From NCBI GenBank assembly GCA_041987545.1, contig JBHIWH010000008.1:124001-188000 (forward strand): a DNA stretch of 64,000 nucleotides. Reading direction: 5' to 3'. This stretch comes from JAJRXR01 sp041987545 (GTDB lineage Bacteria > Planctomycetota > Phycisphaerae > Phycisphaerales > UBA1924). The translations under genes and the position numbers were made by a program. The notes under the pieces are model-generated. The model was not told where the DNA came from and made no database searches. It worked only from the letters and a program-made list of their open reading frames with translations. Positions 1 to 9,350 of this stretch are shown here, piece after piece; the stretch's first letter is position 1; each line of letters starts with the position of its first letter.

Positions 1-291
<291 letters not shown>

Positions 292-328
292 CGCCAAGGG
301 GTCTGTCCTCGTGCCGCGGCGCGGGCCG

Positions 329-2749
329 TCACCCGTCGTCCTCGATCTCGTCGGCGGGGACCGCGTCCTCGTACGGGTCCGGCGCCGCCGGGTTCGCGGG
401 CAGAGGATAGACCCACGAGAACACGGTTCGCCCGCCCGAGATGGGCACGTCGAGCCCGTTGACCCGCAGCGGGATCGGGGCCTCGGCGTCCTCGGGGTTC
501 TCGACCACGCCCAGCAGGATGACGCAGGGCCTCGTGAACCAGTACCCGAGGTCGACGCCGTGCGTCTCGGCTCGCCGCGCGAGCCGGTCCCCGGCGCCGT
601 CACGGGTGAAGTCGGGCGGGGGGAGCATCGGGAACAGCGCGAGCCCGTAGTACCGCTCAAGCACCTTGCCCGCGTTGGATCGTCCCAGGTCGCTGATGAT
701 GGGCTTGCCCGAGGCCAGCAACGTCGTCGCGTACTTGTCCAGGGTCACGTCGTTCAGGGTCTGGGTCTCGGAGACGTCCGCGTACAAGTCCAGCCGCTGT
801 CCCGGCGCCCACGGGATCGTCCGCTTGTACGCGTAGGAGACGAACGGCGCGTTCTGCCCCCGGGCCCCGCTCACCCGCTCGGGGTGCGAGACCACGATCA
901 CGACCAGATCCTCGATGTCCCCGGGCAGGCCGTGCTCCAGCAGGCCGCGCACCTTGCTCTCCTCGTCGATCCACAGCCTCGCCTGGCCGACCTCGCCAGC
1001 CTCCGCGACCGGCGCCGGCCCGGACCACCGCGCCTCGCCCACCCAGTCGGCGCGGACCTGCTTGATCGTCGACCGCGTCGGCGCCCGCATCGAGTCGGGC
1101 CGGCGCGAGTCCACCCGGTACTCCCGGTTGTCCGGGAACGACGCGGCCTTGAACAGGTCCGCCTCGGGGGGGGCCCACGGGCTCACCAGCGAGACGCGCC
1201 ACGAGGGCGAATCGTCGTCCTCGGCCCCGAGACCGATCGTGCCGTCGCCGTAGCTCGGCAGGAGCACGCTCGCCCACGTCCGGGCCCGCTGAACGCTCTG
1301 GCCGTGGACCTGGTGGAGCATCGTGAGGTGCACCGCCTCGACGCGGCGGGGCCGGATCGCCGTCGCCCCGGTCCACGCGATCGCTGTGAACACGCCGATC
1401 GCGCAGACGAACCCGATCCAGGCGTGCTGCTTCTTCTTCATCTTGCCGAGGACGGCGAACCCGCCGGGCCCCGCGATCACCCAGTACAGCGCGAACACGA
1501 CGATCCCGAGCAGGACGCCGATGTACGCCCGCCCGGACTTTGCGATCTCGCCCGGGATGTCCGGGTCGAAGGCGAGGGGCTCGCGCTGCGCGTTCTGGGC
1601 GCGCGACGATTCGTCAAGATTGACCCGCCGGCCCAGCACCCGGTTCCAGAACTGGTCCGCCTCCGGCATCGCCGCGGCGACCAGCGCGGGGTCCGCCAGG
1701 TCGAGCCCGATGAGTGTCACCGCCCCCGCGCCGTGGGCGCGGCTCACGACCACCGGCCGCCCCTCGGGCGAGGTGATCACGGGTGTCGCGTCGCCGGGCG
1801 CCGCCCCGGGGTTCGGATCCAGGTATCGGATCGTCGCGCTCTGCGGCAGTTCGGCGCTGCTCCGGCGGGTCAGCAGCGGGCGGTACGCCTCGAGGTCGAC
1901 TCCCGTCGCCTGCTGGCCCGGCAGCGCGTCGGGGAGCAGCTCGGCCAGCGGGTTGGACCCGGCGAGCCACTCCTGCCCGACCGCCGGAAGCACGACGACC
2001 AGATGCCCCCCCCACTCGATCCAGCCGCGGATGGCGCGCGTCTGCTCGGGAGTCAGGCGCAGCGGGTCCGGGCTGCGCGCCCCGCCCCACACCAGCGCGT
2101 CGAACTGCAGCAGGCCCTGGGCCCGATCCGGGACGTCGGCCAGGTCCAGGCCCACGACCCGCGTCAGCTCGTGCCCGGTGACGTGGTTGTCGCCGACGGC
2201 GCCCCGGCGGGGCTTGTCGTAACCGCGCAGGCCGAACGTGGTCGCGCCGAGCACGCCGATGATCCCCTGGGACTTGTCGAGCACGCCGCCGGTCGTCGCC
2301 TCGACTCGCGCGACGGGGCGGCCCCCGGGCTCGAACGCGAGCGAGCCGGCGCGCCCGGGGTTCTCGCCGGCCTTGGGCCAGGCGCTGATCGTGATCGGCG
2401 TCCTCTGGTCGAACCCCCAGCCCAGCCGCGTGTACAGCCAGAAGGACTGGGCCGAGCCGGGGTTCGAGGTGACTGCCCGGTCGTACACGGGGCGGTCGCC
2501 GTCCGGATCGTCGCCCTCGATCCTGAGGATGAGGTCCCGCTGCTCGAGCCCTCGGTCGGCGACCTCGACGAGCACGCCGACCCACTCGCCCTGGCGGCTG
2601 ACGCCCCCGGGGCCGAACCGGGCCACGCGGAGCTCGACCTCGCCGCCCGACGGCTCGCCACCGACCTGGGCCGGGGCCTGGGGGGCGAGCGCGGAGGCCG
2701 CCGTGGCGATGAGCGCGGCGATCCATGTTCTTCTCAGACGGTGTCGCAT
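329..2749 (-). CDS. Large exported/membrane protein with GATase-like domain, partner of ABC ATPase
   Basis: An 806-residue protein with an N-terminal signal sequence (residues 1-28, cleavage likely after APAQ). A long periplasmic portion follows, of which about 120-370 resembles the glutamine-amidotransferase-like fold often seen beside gliding/ABC-2 transporters (motifs VLGATTFGLRG, a WGG-type strand, and WIEWGGHLVVVLP). Two hydrophobic helices lie near 408-425 and 436-460, and a C-terminal soluble region ends in acidic residues. It sits directly upstream of the ABC ATPase on the same strand. I infer an accessory or permease-like subunit; the exact family is not certain. A TAGACT hexamer at 2810-2815 (minus strand) is a possible -10. 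Confidence 0.75.
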   Translation of the reverse strand: MRHRLRRTWIAALIATAASALAPQAPAQVGGEPSGGEVELRVARFGPGGVSRQGEWVGVLVEVADRGLEQRDLILRIEGDDPDGDRPVYDRAVTSNPGSAQSFWLYTRLGWGFDQRTPITISAWPKAGENPGRAGSLAFEPGGRPVARVEATTGGVLDKSQGIIGVLGATTFGLRGYDKPRRGAVGDNHVTGHELTRVVGLDLADVPDRAQGLLQFDALVWGGARSPDPLRLTPEQTRAIRGWIEWGGHLVVVLPAVGQEWLAGSNPLAELLPDALPGQQATGVDLEAYRPLLTRRSSAELPQSATIRYLDPNPGAAPGDATPVITSPEGRPVVVSRAHGAGAVTLIGLDLADPALVAAAMPEADQFWNRVLGRRVNLDESSRAQNAQREPLAFDPDIPGEIAKSGRAYIGVLLGIVVFALYWVIAGPGGFAVLGKMKKKQHAWIGFVCAIGVFTAIAWTGATAIRPRRVEAVHLTMLHQVHGQSVQRARTWASVLLPSYGDGTIGLGAEDDDSPSWRVSLVSPWAPPEADLFKAASFPDNREYRVDSRRPDSMRAPTRSTIKQVRADWVGEARWSGPAPVAEAGEVGQARLWIDEESKVRGLLEHGLPGDIEDLVVIVVSHPERVSGARGQNAPFVSYAYKRTIPWAPGQRLDLYADVSETQTLNDVTLDKYATTLLASGKPIISDLGRSNAGKVLERYYGLALFPMLPPPDFTRDGAGDRLARRAETHGVDLGYWFTRPCVILLGVVENPEDAEAPIPLRVNGLDVPISGGRTVFSWVYPLPANPAAPDPYEDAVPADEIEDDG

Positions 2750-2857
2750 CGGGCGTCGGGTCTCGTGTGCCGCCTGGCGCGTCCGGGCGCCCGCGGGCGC
2801 CCCGGATCGAGTCTAGGTTCGGTCAAGCCCGCCCGCCCCGGAGCCGATGCCCGCGGC

Positions 2858-3067
2858 ATGTCCGACGCCCCGCAGATCGTCTGGATCGTCCTCGCGCTCA
2901 TCGCCGCGGCGTGCGTGCTCGGCATGCTCCGCGCCGTCGCGGCCAGCGTCGCGCACGAGGCCGCGGCCCACGACCTGGCGATCCGAGTCGCCGAGCTGCG
3001 CATCGCTCGCCTCGCCCAGATCCGCGAGCATGAACGCCGCCGCGCCGAGGCCGGCGCCGGACGCTAG
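2858..3067 (+). CDS. Small single-pass membrane protein, unknown function
   Basis: A 69-residue ORF with one N-terminal hydrophobic helix (about residues 6-28), then an amphipathic Arg/Glu-rich helix (REHERRRAE). It fills the space between the divergent upstream gene and the convergent dipeptidase, whose stop codon it overlaps by 4 bases; that tight fit supports it being real. ATG start at 2858; no clear Shine-Dalgarno. No family recognised. The composition could also fit a spurious ORF in GC-rich DNA, so confidence is moderate. Confidence 0.5.
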   Translation: MSDAPQIVWIVLALIAAACVLGMLRAVAASVAHEAAAHDLAIRVAELRIARLAQIREHERRRAEAGAGR

Positions 3068-4500
3068 CCGCGCCCCAGCGCCCACAGCCGCTCGACGAGC
3101 ATCGCGTGCGCTCGGGCGCCCAGGCGGAAGCAGTCCAGCTCGAACTTCTCGTTGGGCGAGTGCACGCGGTCGTCCTCGAGCCCGAAGCCCATGAAGATCG
3201 TCTCGAGCCCGAGCCGGCTCTTGAGGATGCCGGCCACGGGGATCGAGCCGCCCGTCTTGATCATCGCCGGCTCCACGCCGCCCGCGGCCTCGAGCGCCGC
3301 CGCCGCCGCCACCAGCGCCGGCGTGTCCGTCGCGACCGTCGCGGGGGGGCCGCCCGAGTGATCGATCATCTCCCACCGGCACCCGGGCGGCGTCCGCTCG
3401 CGGAGCCAGGCGAAGAACGACTCGGTCACGCCCGCCGGGTCCTGGTCGTCCACCAGACGGAACGAGACCTTGGCCGACGCGTGCGACGGGATCACGGTCT
3501 TGGCCCCCTCGCCCGTGTACCCGCCGACGACGCCGTTGATCTCCGCGGTGGGCCGTGCCCACTCGCGCTCGGTGAACGTGAACCCGGCCTCGCCGACGGA
3601 CGCCTCGGGGCCGAGCCCGATCCCGCGGAGCGACGCGGCCTCATCGACGCCCAGATTCTCCCAGGCCTCGCGCTCGCCCGGCGTCAGGTCGCGGACGCCC
3701 TTGTAAAACCCCGGCAGCGTCACCCGGCGATCCGAGTCCCAGAGCTGGGCCAGGACCTTGACGAGCTCAGAGATCGGGTTTGGGACCTTGCCACCCCAGG
3801 CGCCGGAGTGCAGGTCCTGGTCGGCCGCGTGCAGCACGACCTCGGTGTACGCCAGGCCACGGACGCCGTACGTGATCGCGGGCTTCCCGCGTCCGAGCAT
3901 GCCCGTGTCGGAGATCACGCACACGTCGCACGCGCCGAGCTCGTCCGTGTGCTGCTCGATGAACCGCTCGAGGTTCACCGAGCCCGATTCCTCCTCGCCC
4001 TCGAGCAGGACCGTGAAGCGCACGCCGCCGCCGACGGCGTCCCCCGCCTCCTTCCAGGCCCGCATCGCCTCCAGGAAGGTCGCCACCTGCCCTTTGTCGT
4101 CGCACGCGCCGCGCGCCACGACTCGCTCGCCCGGGCCGCCATCGACCGCGGGCTTCCGCACCGGCTCGAAAGGCGGCGACTCCCACAGCCCCAAAGGGTC
4201 GGGCGGCTGCACGTCGTAGTGCCCGTAGAACAGCACGTGCGGGCCCGTGTACCCCTCGGCCCCCGGGCTCGTCGCCAGAACGACCGGGTGGCCGGCGCCC
4301 GCGGGCTCGCCGGTCTCCATGATCCGGACGTCGAAGCCCGATCCGGCCAAGTGCTCACCCGCCCATTCGGCCGCCCGTCGGACGTCGCCCTTGAACGCGG
4401 GGTCGGTGCTGACGCTCGGGATGCGCAGCCACTCGACAAGACGATCGATCGACCGTGATTCGTTCGATTCCAGCCAGGCGAGCACGCCGTCGGTCTTCAT
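3064..4500 (-). CDS. M20 family metallopeptidase (dipeptidase)
   Basis: A 478-residue di-zinc peptidase of the M20/ArgE/DapE/carboxypeptidase G2 group, cytoplasmic, expected to hydrolyse dipeptides or other short amides. Metal and catalytic motifs are in order: GHYDVQPP (His94, Asp96), CDDKGQ (bridging Asp), EGEEESGS (catalytic Glu169/170), an ISDTGM aspartate, and a C-terminal HSPNEKF histidine. The lid/dimerisation domain lies between them. A longer frame exists upstream, but the ATG at 4498-4500 is preceded by a strong GGGAGG ribosome-binding site and matches the usual family start. Substrate unassigned. Confidence 0.92.
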   Translation of the reverse strand: MKTDGVLAWLESNESRSIDRLVEWLRIPSVSTDPAFKGDVRRAAEWAGEHLAGSGFDVRIMETGEPAGAGHPVVLATSPGAEGYTGPHVLFYGHYDVQPPDPLGLWESPPFEPVRKPAVDGGPGERVVARGACDDKGQVATFLEAMRAWKEAGDAVGGGVRFTVLLEGEEESGSVNLERFIEQHTDELGACDVCVISDTGMLGRGKPAITYGVRGLAYTEVVLHAADQDLHSGAWGGKVPNPISELVKVLAQLWDSDRRVTLPGFYKGVRDLTPGEREAWENLGVDEAASLRGIGLGPEASVGEAGFTFTEREWARPTAEINGVVGGYTGEGAKTVIPSHASAKVSFRLVDDQDPAGVTESFFAWLRERTPPGCRWEMIDHSGGPPATVATDTPALVAAAAALEAAGGVEPAMIKTGGSIPVAGILKSRLGLETIFMGFGLEDDRVHSPNEKFELDCFRLGARAHAMLVERLWALGRG

Positions 4501-4543
4501 GGGTCCCTCCCGTCGTGGAGGGAGGATAGCTCTGGGGCGCACG

Positions 4544-4574
4544 AAAAACGCCGCCGCCCAAGGGGGCGGCGGCG
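4544..4574 (-). terminator. Rho-independent terminator of the PEP-CTERM gene
   Basis: On the minus strand an 11-bp perfect GC stem (plus-strand arms 4549-4559 and 4564-4574) with a 4-nt loop is followed by five T. It lies about 25 bases downstream of the stop of the gene at 4600-5256 and upstream of the dipeptidase start, so it separates the two transcripts. Confidence 0.85.
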
Positions 4575-4599
4575 TGAGAGTCGGAGCTGCAAGCCGCGA

Positions 4600-5256
4600 T
4601 CAGGCGCGGTTGCGGCGGGCGCCGGCGATGCAGCCGAGGCCCAGGAGCGCCAGGCTGGCGGGCGCGGGGATGTTGGCCGAGCCGGGGGTGGCGGCGGCCG
4701 CGATCTCGGCGTCGCCAAACTCGAACTGGACCAGATCGGGCGACGCGTCGCCGTTGCGGTAGAAGCCCGCGGGCAGGAACGAGCCGTCCGGGCCGACCGA
4801 GAAGTCGGGGGTGATGGCGCCGCCGGCGATGTTCGCCATGTCGCCAGCGCCACCGTCGGTCACGAAGATGGTCTCGACGACGGCAGAGCCGGCGTCGCGG
4901 AGCACCATCGTGTACGAACTGTTCTCGATCGCGATCGCGTGGGTCAGGTCGGCGACGAAGCTGAGCGTGGACTGGGCCAGGGCGTTGGCGATGGTCCAGT
5001 AGCCGCCGGCGGCGATTGAGCCGGACAGGGCGTACGGCGCGCCGCCGTCCATCCCGCCGAACGAACCGCCGCTGTCGCTGTCCCACAGCTCGATGGTCCA
5101 GCCGGTCAGATCGACCGCGGAGCCACCGGTGTTGAACAGCTCGACGAACTCGTAATCCGTGCCGGGGGTCGAGCCCAGCACCTCGTTAATGGTGACGTCG
5201 GCGTTGGCGACGCCAGCCACGCCCGCCGCGGCGAGCAGCGCGGTAAGTGTCCGCAT
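4600..5256 (-). CDS. Secreted lamin-tail-like protein with PEP-CTERM sorting tail
   Basis: A 218-residue exported protein. Signal peptide at residues 1-20 (MRTLTALL...ANA). The mature part starts with INEVLGSTPGTDYEFVELFNTG and continues with DLTGWTIELWDSDSG, the pattern of lamin-tail (LTD) domains. The C-terminus has the three-part PEP-CTERM layout: a PAPAS box, a hydrophobic helix (LALLGLGCIAG) and a basic end (ARRNRA), the substrate signature of exosortase/archaeosortase-type sorting. The start at 5256 is chosen over an upstream in-frame ATG because it begins the signal peptide and follows a GAGAGGAGAG site. Expected at the cell surface or in extracellular matrix; ligand unknown. Confidence 0.85.
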   Translation of the reverse strand: MRTLTALLAAAGVAGVANADVTINEVLGSTPGTDYEFVELFNTGGSAVDLTGWTIELWDSDSGGSFGGMDGGAPYALSGSIAAGGYWTIANALAQSTLSFVADLTHAIAIENSSYTMVLRDAGSAVVETIFVTDGGAGDMANIAGGAITPDFSVGPDGSFLPAGFYRNGDASPDLVQFEFGDAEIAAAATPGSANIPAPASLALLGLGCIAGARRNRA

Positions 5257-5544
5257 GGTGGGTTTCTCTCCTCGTTCTCTCTTCAGAACAAACAACGGAC
5301 GTTCTCTCTGCGCGCTCAACGAGCGCGCCCCTCTCCCGCCCCGCGAACTGCCGACGCCGCCGTCCCCTTTTACTGTGGGTCAGGAACAGGTGGACGACGC
5401 CGCAAGCCCCCACGGGCCGGCCGAATTTCTCTTCCCTAGGCTACCGGAAACCGGCCCCCCCCTCCACCGGGGCGGGGCTCATTCCCGATCAAGCTTGCGC
5501 GAAGACCCGAACGACCGCCGAAACACCCCCTCGGGAGCCAGTCC

Positions 5545-5745
5545 GTGACCATCACCGTCAACGGCGAGCCGACCCAGATTGACACCGGCGCCACCCTCGG
5601 CGACCTCATCGCCCGCCTGGGACTCGACCAGGCCATCTGCGCCGCCGAGGTCAACCAGGCCCTCGTTCCCCGCGACCGCCGCGACCAGACCACCCTGGCC
5701 GAGGGCGACCGGGTCGAGATCGTCACCCTCGTTGGCGGCGGCTGA
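5545..5745 (+). CDS. thiS: Sulfur carrier protein ThiS
   Basis: A 66-residue beta-grasp protein ending in Gly-Gly (LVGGG), the C-terminus that is adenylated and converted to a thiocarboxylate to donate sulfur for the thiazole ring of thiamine. MTITVNGEP start and the TLGDLIARLGLD helix are typical; the usual family length is about 65. GTG start at 5545 preceded by CGGGAG. It lies 40 bases upstream of thiG. The 288-base region before it was searched by eye for a THI-box (TPP riboswitch) core and none was found. Confidence 0.95.
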   Translation: MTITVNGEPTQIDTGATLGDLIARLGLDQAICAAEVNQALVPRDRRDQTTLAEGDRVEIVTLVGGG

Positions 5746-5774
5746 ACGCGGGCCGCGCCCCCTCGGGGCACGGC

Positions 5775-5780
5775 TAGAGT
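5775..5780 (+). promoter_or_regulatory. Putative -10 hexamer of thiG (leaderless)
   Basis: TAGAGT ends 5 nt before the thiG ATG, and no ribosome-binding site precedes that ATG. The expected initiation point falls on the start codon. Inferred by comparison with the same layout at other genes in this window. Confidence 0.35.
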
Positions 5781-5785
5781 CGCCC

Positions 5786-6655
5786 ATGACCACGCCCTCC
5801 ACCGAGATCAAGCCCCTCAAGGGCGCGACGACGACGGACCGTCCACTCCGGATCGCCGGCCGCGAGTTGACAAGCCGCCTGCTCGTCGGCACGGGCAAGT
5901 ACACGTCGATGGACGTCATGCGCGACGCGCTCGACGAGTCGGGCTCGCAGGTGATCACGGTCGCCGTCCGGCGCGAGCGGCTCTTCAACGAGCAGGGCAA
6001 GAGCCTGCTCGAGTTCATCGACCTGGACCGGTACACCATCCTCCCCAACACGGCCGGCTGCTTCAGCGCCGAGGACGCCGTCCGCGTCGCCCGCCTCGGC
6101 CGCGAGCTGCTCGACCAGCTCGGCAACCCCGGCGCCGGCTGGGTCAAGCTCGAGGTCCTGGGCGACAAGAAGACGCTCCTGCCCGACCCCGTCGGCACGC
6201 TCGAGGCGACGCGCGAGCTGGTCGCCGACGGCTTCCAGGTGCTCTGCTACTCGTCCGACGATCCGATCAGTGCCGCGCGGATCAAGGACGCGGGCGCCGC
6301 CGCCGTCATGCCCGCCGGCAGCCCCATCGGCTCGGGCCAGGGCGTGCTCAACCGGAACAACATCGTGCTCTGCCTGGAGCTGCTCAAGGACGGCGACCCC
6401 CACTACCCCGTCATCGTGGACGCGGGCGTCGGGGCGGCCTCCGACGTCTCGGTCGCGATGGAGCTCGGCGCCGACGGCGTCCTGCTCAACACCGCGATCG
6501 CCCACGCCAAGGACCCGGTGCTCATGGCCCGGGCCATGCGGCTGGCCTGCGACGCCGGGCGGGCGGGCTACCTGGCCGGGCGGATCGACAAGAAGCTCTA
6601 CGCCACCGCCAGCAGCCCGATGGAGGGCGCGATCAGCTACATTCCCGGCGAGTAG
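5786..6655 (+). CDS. thiG: Thiazole synthase ThiG
   Basis: A 289-residue (beta/alpha)8 enzyme that condenses 1-deoxy-D-xylulose 5-phosphate, dehydroglycine and ThiS thiocarboxylate into the thiamine thiazole phosphate. Visible family motifs: LLVGTGKY (33-40), LPNTAGC (86-92), the Schiff-base lysine in VKLEVLGD (Lys121), PAGSPIGSG and the phosphate-binding VDAGVGAASD. Length is slightly above the usual ~255 because of an N-terminal extension of about 20 residues. The ORF can be read further upstream, but the ATG at 5786 is the sensible start. It follows thiS and likely works with it; thiH/thiO and thiF are not in the window. Confidence 0.96.
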   Translation: MTTPSTEIKPLKGATTTDRPLRIAGRELTSRLLVGTGKYTSMDVMRDALDESGSQVITVAVRRERLFNEQGKSLLEFIDLDRYTILPNTAGCFSAEDAVRVARLGRELLDQLGNPGAGWVKLEVLGDKKTLLPDPVGTLEATRELVADGFQVLCYSSDDPISAARIKDAGAAAVMPAGSPIGSGQGVLNRNNIVLCLELLKDGDPHYPVIVDAGVGAASDVSVAMELGADGVLLNTAIAHAKDPVLMARAMRLACDAGRAGYLAGRIDKKLYATASSPMEGAISYIPGE

Positions 6656-6721
6656 TCTGTAAATGTCTTGTCTGGATACCACGTGAGACACGTTCTGGTC
6701 CGGCTCACCTCGGATCCACTG

Positions 6722-7420
6722 TCATTTCGTGTCTGACTTGCCTTTCGCTGAATCTCTATTCGCGAGCTCATGCCTGAGCCGCGATATCTCTCGGCGCAGC
6801 CGAGACGAGCGAGATTTTCGGAGCCAGAACACAAGCGTATAGGCCGACGCAAGCGCAAAGTACGCGACTACGAACCACACCTTTAGCGGCGTGCGTTCTG
6901 ACCTGACGGCTGTCGTTGTCTCACTCATCCGAACACCCTCAGTCGTAGTGTCGACGACCATTGGCTTTGGGAGCGCTTCGTCATGCACAACCACGAACTC
7001 CAGCGAATCGCCAGTGTTTAGCGTCGGAATTGTGACGGTGACGCCGCCTTCGTATTCGCCCCACCGGAGACCTTCTCGGATGGCAGGGCGATCTGTGGCC
7101 AAGAACCTTGATCGAATGGGCTGGCCACACTCTAAGAACAGCTTAAGGTCAGAGATATGCCTGTTTCCTGAGTTCGACACTCTAAGCACCGAGAAATGAG
7201 GTGCTTCAAGGTCTACGTCGCCAATCTTCAGTCGCACGAGTTGTCGTTCTGCCACGACAGGATCGATCAAGCTGCTCGATGCAACCGAGTAGGAAATCGC
7301 AAGCCTGCTCGCAGAGATGTACTCCAATAGCATCGCGGCGCCAAAGCCGAGTGCCGCAACCACAATCCACTCAATGGGTTTGCGAACCCACCAATTGCGG
7401 GATTCGGTATCCTTACTCAT
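6722..7420 (-). CDS. Hypothetical two-TM membrane protein of low GC content
   Basis: A 232-residue protein with a hydrophobic helix near the N-terminus (about 19-37), a soluble, probably extracytoplasmic middle, a second helix near 178-199 (WFVVAYFALASAYTLVFWL), and a basic, coiled-coil-like C-tail rich in Arg and Glu. No family recognised. Its base composition is clearly different: sampled lines are about half G+C, against roughly 70% in neighbours, and codons such as AGA, TCT and ATA are used freely. This suggests recent acquisition. A palindromic AGTATACT lies 6 nt before its start. Confidence 0.7.
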   Translation of the reverse strand: MSKDTESRNWWVRKPIEWIVVAALGFGAAMLLEYISASRLAISYSVASSSLIDPVVAERQLVRLKIGDVDLEAPHFSVLRVSNSGNRHISDLKLFLECGQPIRSRFLATDRPAIREGLRWGEYEGGVTVTIPTLNTGDSLEFVVVHDEALPKPMVVDTTTEGVRMSETTTAVRSERTPLKVWFVVAYFALASAYTLVFWLRKSRSSRLRREISRLRHELANRDSAKGKSDTK

Positions 7421-7426
7421 CCTCGT

Positions 7427-7434
7427 AGTATACT
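7427..7434. promoter_or_regulatory. Palindromic -10 shared by divergent genes
   Basis: AGTATACT reads TATACT on both strands. On the minus strand it is 6 nt from the ATG of the 6722-7420 gene; on the plus strand it is 17 nt from the ATG at 7452, which has its own GGGAG site. A single 8-bp element could therefore provide the -10 box for both divergent transcripts. Confidence 0.45.
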
Positions 7435-7451
7435 GTCAGGGAGTTAAGCCC

Positions 7452-8018
7452 ATGCCCGACTACCCCGCCCTCCGCACCGCCGAGTTCAACCGCGAGAAGA
7501 TCAAGACCTACTGGCTCCTGCAGCCCACGATCATCATGGCCTGCACGGTGGTCCTGATCCCCGTGATCCCGTTCGTCCTGCTCATCACCTGGCTGCTGAT
7601 CGACAAGTACCTCGACCGCCTCGCCTGCGAGCTGACGACGCGGACGGTCGAGGTCCGCAAGGGCCTGCTCAACCGCGTCGAGAGCACGGTGCCCCTCGAG
7701 AAGATCACCGACGTCCAGTACTACCAGGGCCCCATCATGCGGATGCTCGACGTCGAGGGATTCCGCGTCGAGACCGCGGGCCAATCGTCCGGCTCGGCCG
7801 GCGGCTTCCTCGTCAACATGATCGGCATCAAGGACACACGCGGCTTCCGCCAGGCGATCCTGGCCCAGCGCGACAAGCTCGCGTCTGGTGAGGACCGGGC
7901 GCCGAGCCCGGGCACGGCCGCCGCCTCGGCTCCCGCATCGGGCGACCAGCTCGCCACGCTCCGCGAGATCAGCGACACGCTCCGCCGCATCGAGGACAAG
8001 CTCGAACCGCGCGGGTGA
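7452..8018 (+). CDS. PH domain-containing membrane protein (bPH2-like)
   Basis: A 188-residue protein with two closely spaced hydrophobic segments (about 24-52) followed by a bacterial PH-like domain. This is recognisable by LTTRTVEVRKGLLNRVESTVPLEKITDVQYYQGP, the pattern of YdbS/YdbT-type proteins (quoted in outline; key residues are R-K-G and P-L-x-K-I-T-D-V). The C-terminal third is Ala/Pro/Ser-rich linker plus a short helix (LREISDTLRRIEDKLE) that could form a coiled coil. The start at 7452 is preceded by CAGGGAG. Role unknown, probably membrane-associated. Confidence 0.8.
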   Translation: MPDYPALRTAEFNREKIKTYWLLQPTIIMACTVVLIPVIPFVLLITWLLIDKYLDRLACELTTRTVEVRKGLLNRVESTVPLEKITDVQYYQGPIMRMLDVEGFRVETAGQSSGSAGGFLVNMIGIKDTRGFRQAILAQRDKLASGEDRAPSPGTAAASAPASGDQLATLREISDTLRRIEDKLEPRG

Positions 8019-8024
8019 GGCGGG

Positions 8025-9350
8025 TCAGTCGCGCGTCTGTCCCAGCAAGGGCATCTCGACGCCGTCGAGCGTCAGCCGCAGCATCCCCAGGGCGGCGTTG
8101 GCCGACCAGTGCCTAACCGCGTCCCGCCCGCCGCGGAAGCGGAAGCGGCGGACATCCGTCGCGGCGCCCCTGCTCGCCCGCGCGATCCAGACCGTGCCCA
8201 CCGGCTTCTCGTCCGACCCGCCGCCCGGCCCGGCGACGCCCGTGATCGCCAGGGCGTGCTGCGCCCCGCCCGCCGACTTCGACGCCGCCAGCCCGCCCTC
8301 GGCCATCTCCACCGCGACCTCGCGCGAGACGGCGCCGACACCCTCGAGCGTCTCAGGCCGAACGCCGACCGCGGCCGACTTCATCTCGTTCGAGTACGTC
8401 ACCCAGCCGCCGAGCAGGACGTCGGACGAGCCGGGGACCCGCGTGATCAGCTCGCCCAGCAGCCCCCCGGTGCAGCTCTCGACGCAGACCAGCCGCTCGC
8501 CGCGCTCGCGCAGCCGGTCGAGCACGGCTCGCGCCAGCGCCTCGCCCTGCTCCCCGCCCTCGGCGAAGACGACGTCGCCCAGCCGCTCACGGACTTCACC
8601 GGCAGCGGCGTCCAGACGGGATTGCGCGTCCGCGTCGCTCGCCTCGCCCTCGAATCGCAGCCGGCACGTCACCACGCCCAGCGACGCCGTCGTCCCGACA
8701 AGCGGATTGCGGTCCCGGTCCATCAGCTCGCCCAGCCGGGCGGCGACGTCCGACTCGCCGAGCCCGAAGGAGTGCAGCGTCCGCGTCGCGACGACGTGGC
8801 CCGCGTCGCAGCGGATCGCCGGAGCCACGAATGACTCGAACATCGGCGTCATCTCCCTGGGCGGCCCGGGCAGGCAGAACACATCGCACGCCGTCTCGCC
8901 CGAGCCGATCCGGCCCGCGAGGCCCGGCGCCGTCCCGTTCGGGTTGTCGAGGCATCGCGCCGAGGCGGGGCGCATCGCCTGCACTCGGTTGGGGGCCGGC
9001 ATCTCCCGCCCGCGGCCGCGGAACCAGGCCCGGAGTGCATCGAGCGCCTCGGCGTCCTCGATCAGCTCCTCGCCCATTGCCGCCGCCAGCGCCTCGCGGG
9101 TCAGGTCGTCGGCCGTCGGCCCTAGACCGCCGGTGACGATCAACAGATCGACCCGCCCGGCGAGCCTGGCCAATGTCTCGACGATCCGAGGCGTCTCGTC
9201 GGCGACCGTCGCGTGCTCCTCGACCCGCACGCCCAGGCCCGTGAGCCGGTCGGAGATCCACGCCGAGTTCGTGTCGGTCTTCTGCCCGAGCATCAGCTCG
9301 TCGCCGATCGCGACGACCGCGGCCGTCCTGTGCGTCCGCGGCCCGCTCAA
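8025..9350 (-). CDS. cinA: CinA-family protein (ADP-ribose pyrophosphatase-like / nicotinamide-nucleotide amidase)
   Basis: A 441-residue two-domain protein. The N-terminal MoCF/COG1058 domain (about 1-175) has GDELMLGQKTDTNS and TGGLGPTADDLTREA. The C-terminal PncC domain (about 265-435) has the amidase signature ESCTGGLLGELIT, VTYSNEMK and ITGVAGPGGGSDEKPVGTVW. PncC deamidates NMN to NaMN in pyridine-nucleotide recycling; the full-length form is widespread and was named for competence-inducible cinA. Its ATG overlaps the stop of the upstream gene by 4 bases, so translation is probably coupled. Confidence 0.93.
   Translation of the reverse strand: MSGPRTHRTAAVVAIGDELMLGQKTDTNSAWISDRLTGLGVRVEEHATVADETPRIVETLARLAGRVDLLIVTGGLGPTADDLTREALAAAMGEELIEDAEALDALRAWFRGRGREMPAPNRVQAMRPASARCLDNPNGTAPGLAGRIGSGETACDVFCLPGPPREMTPMFESFVAPAIRCDAGHVVATRTLHSFGLGESDVAARLGELMDRDRNPLVGTTASLGVVTCRLRFEGEASDADAQSRLDAAAGEVRERLGDVVFAEGGEQGEALARAVLDRLRERGERLVCVESCTGGLLGELITRVPGSSDVLLGGWVTYSNEMKSAAVGVRPETLEGVGAVSREVAVEMAEGGLAASKSAGGAQHALAITGVAGPGGGSDEKPVGTVWIARASRGAATDVRRFRFRGGRDAVRHWSANAALGMLRLTLDGVEMPLLGQTRD

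Noticed and set aside
5257..5544. TPP riboswitch before thiS
   Set aside because: No CTGAGA-type THI-box core or matching helices found in the 288-base region.
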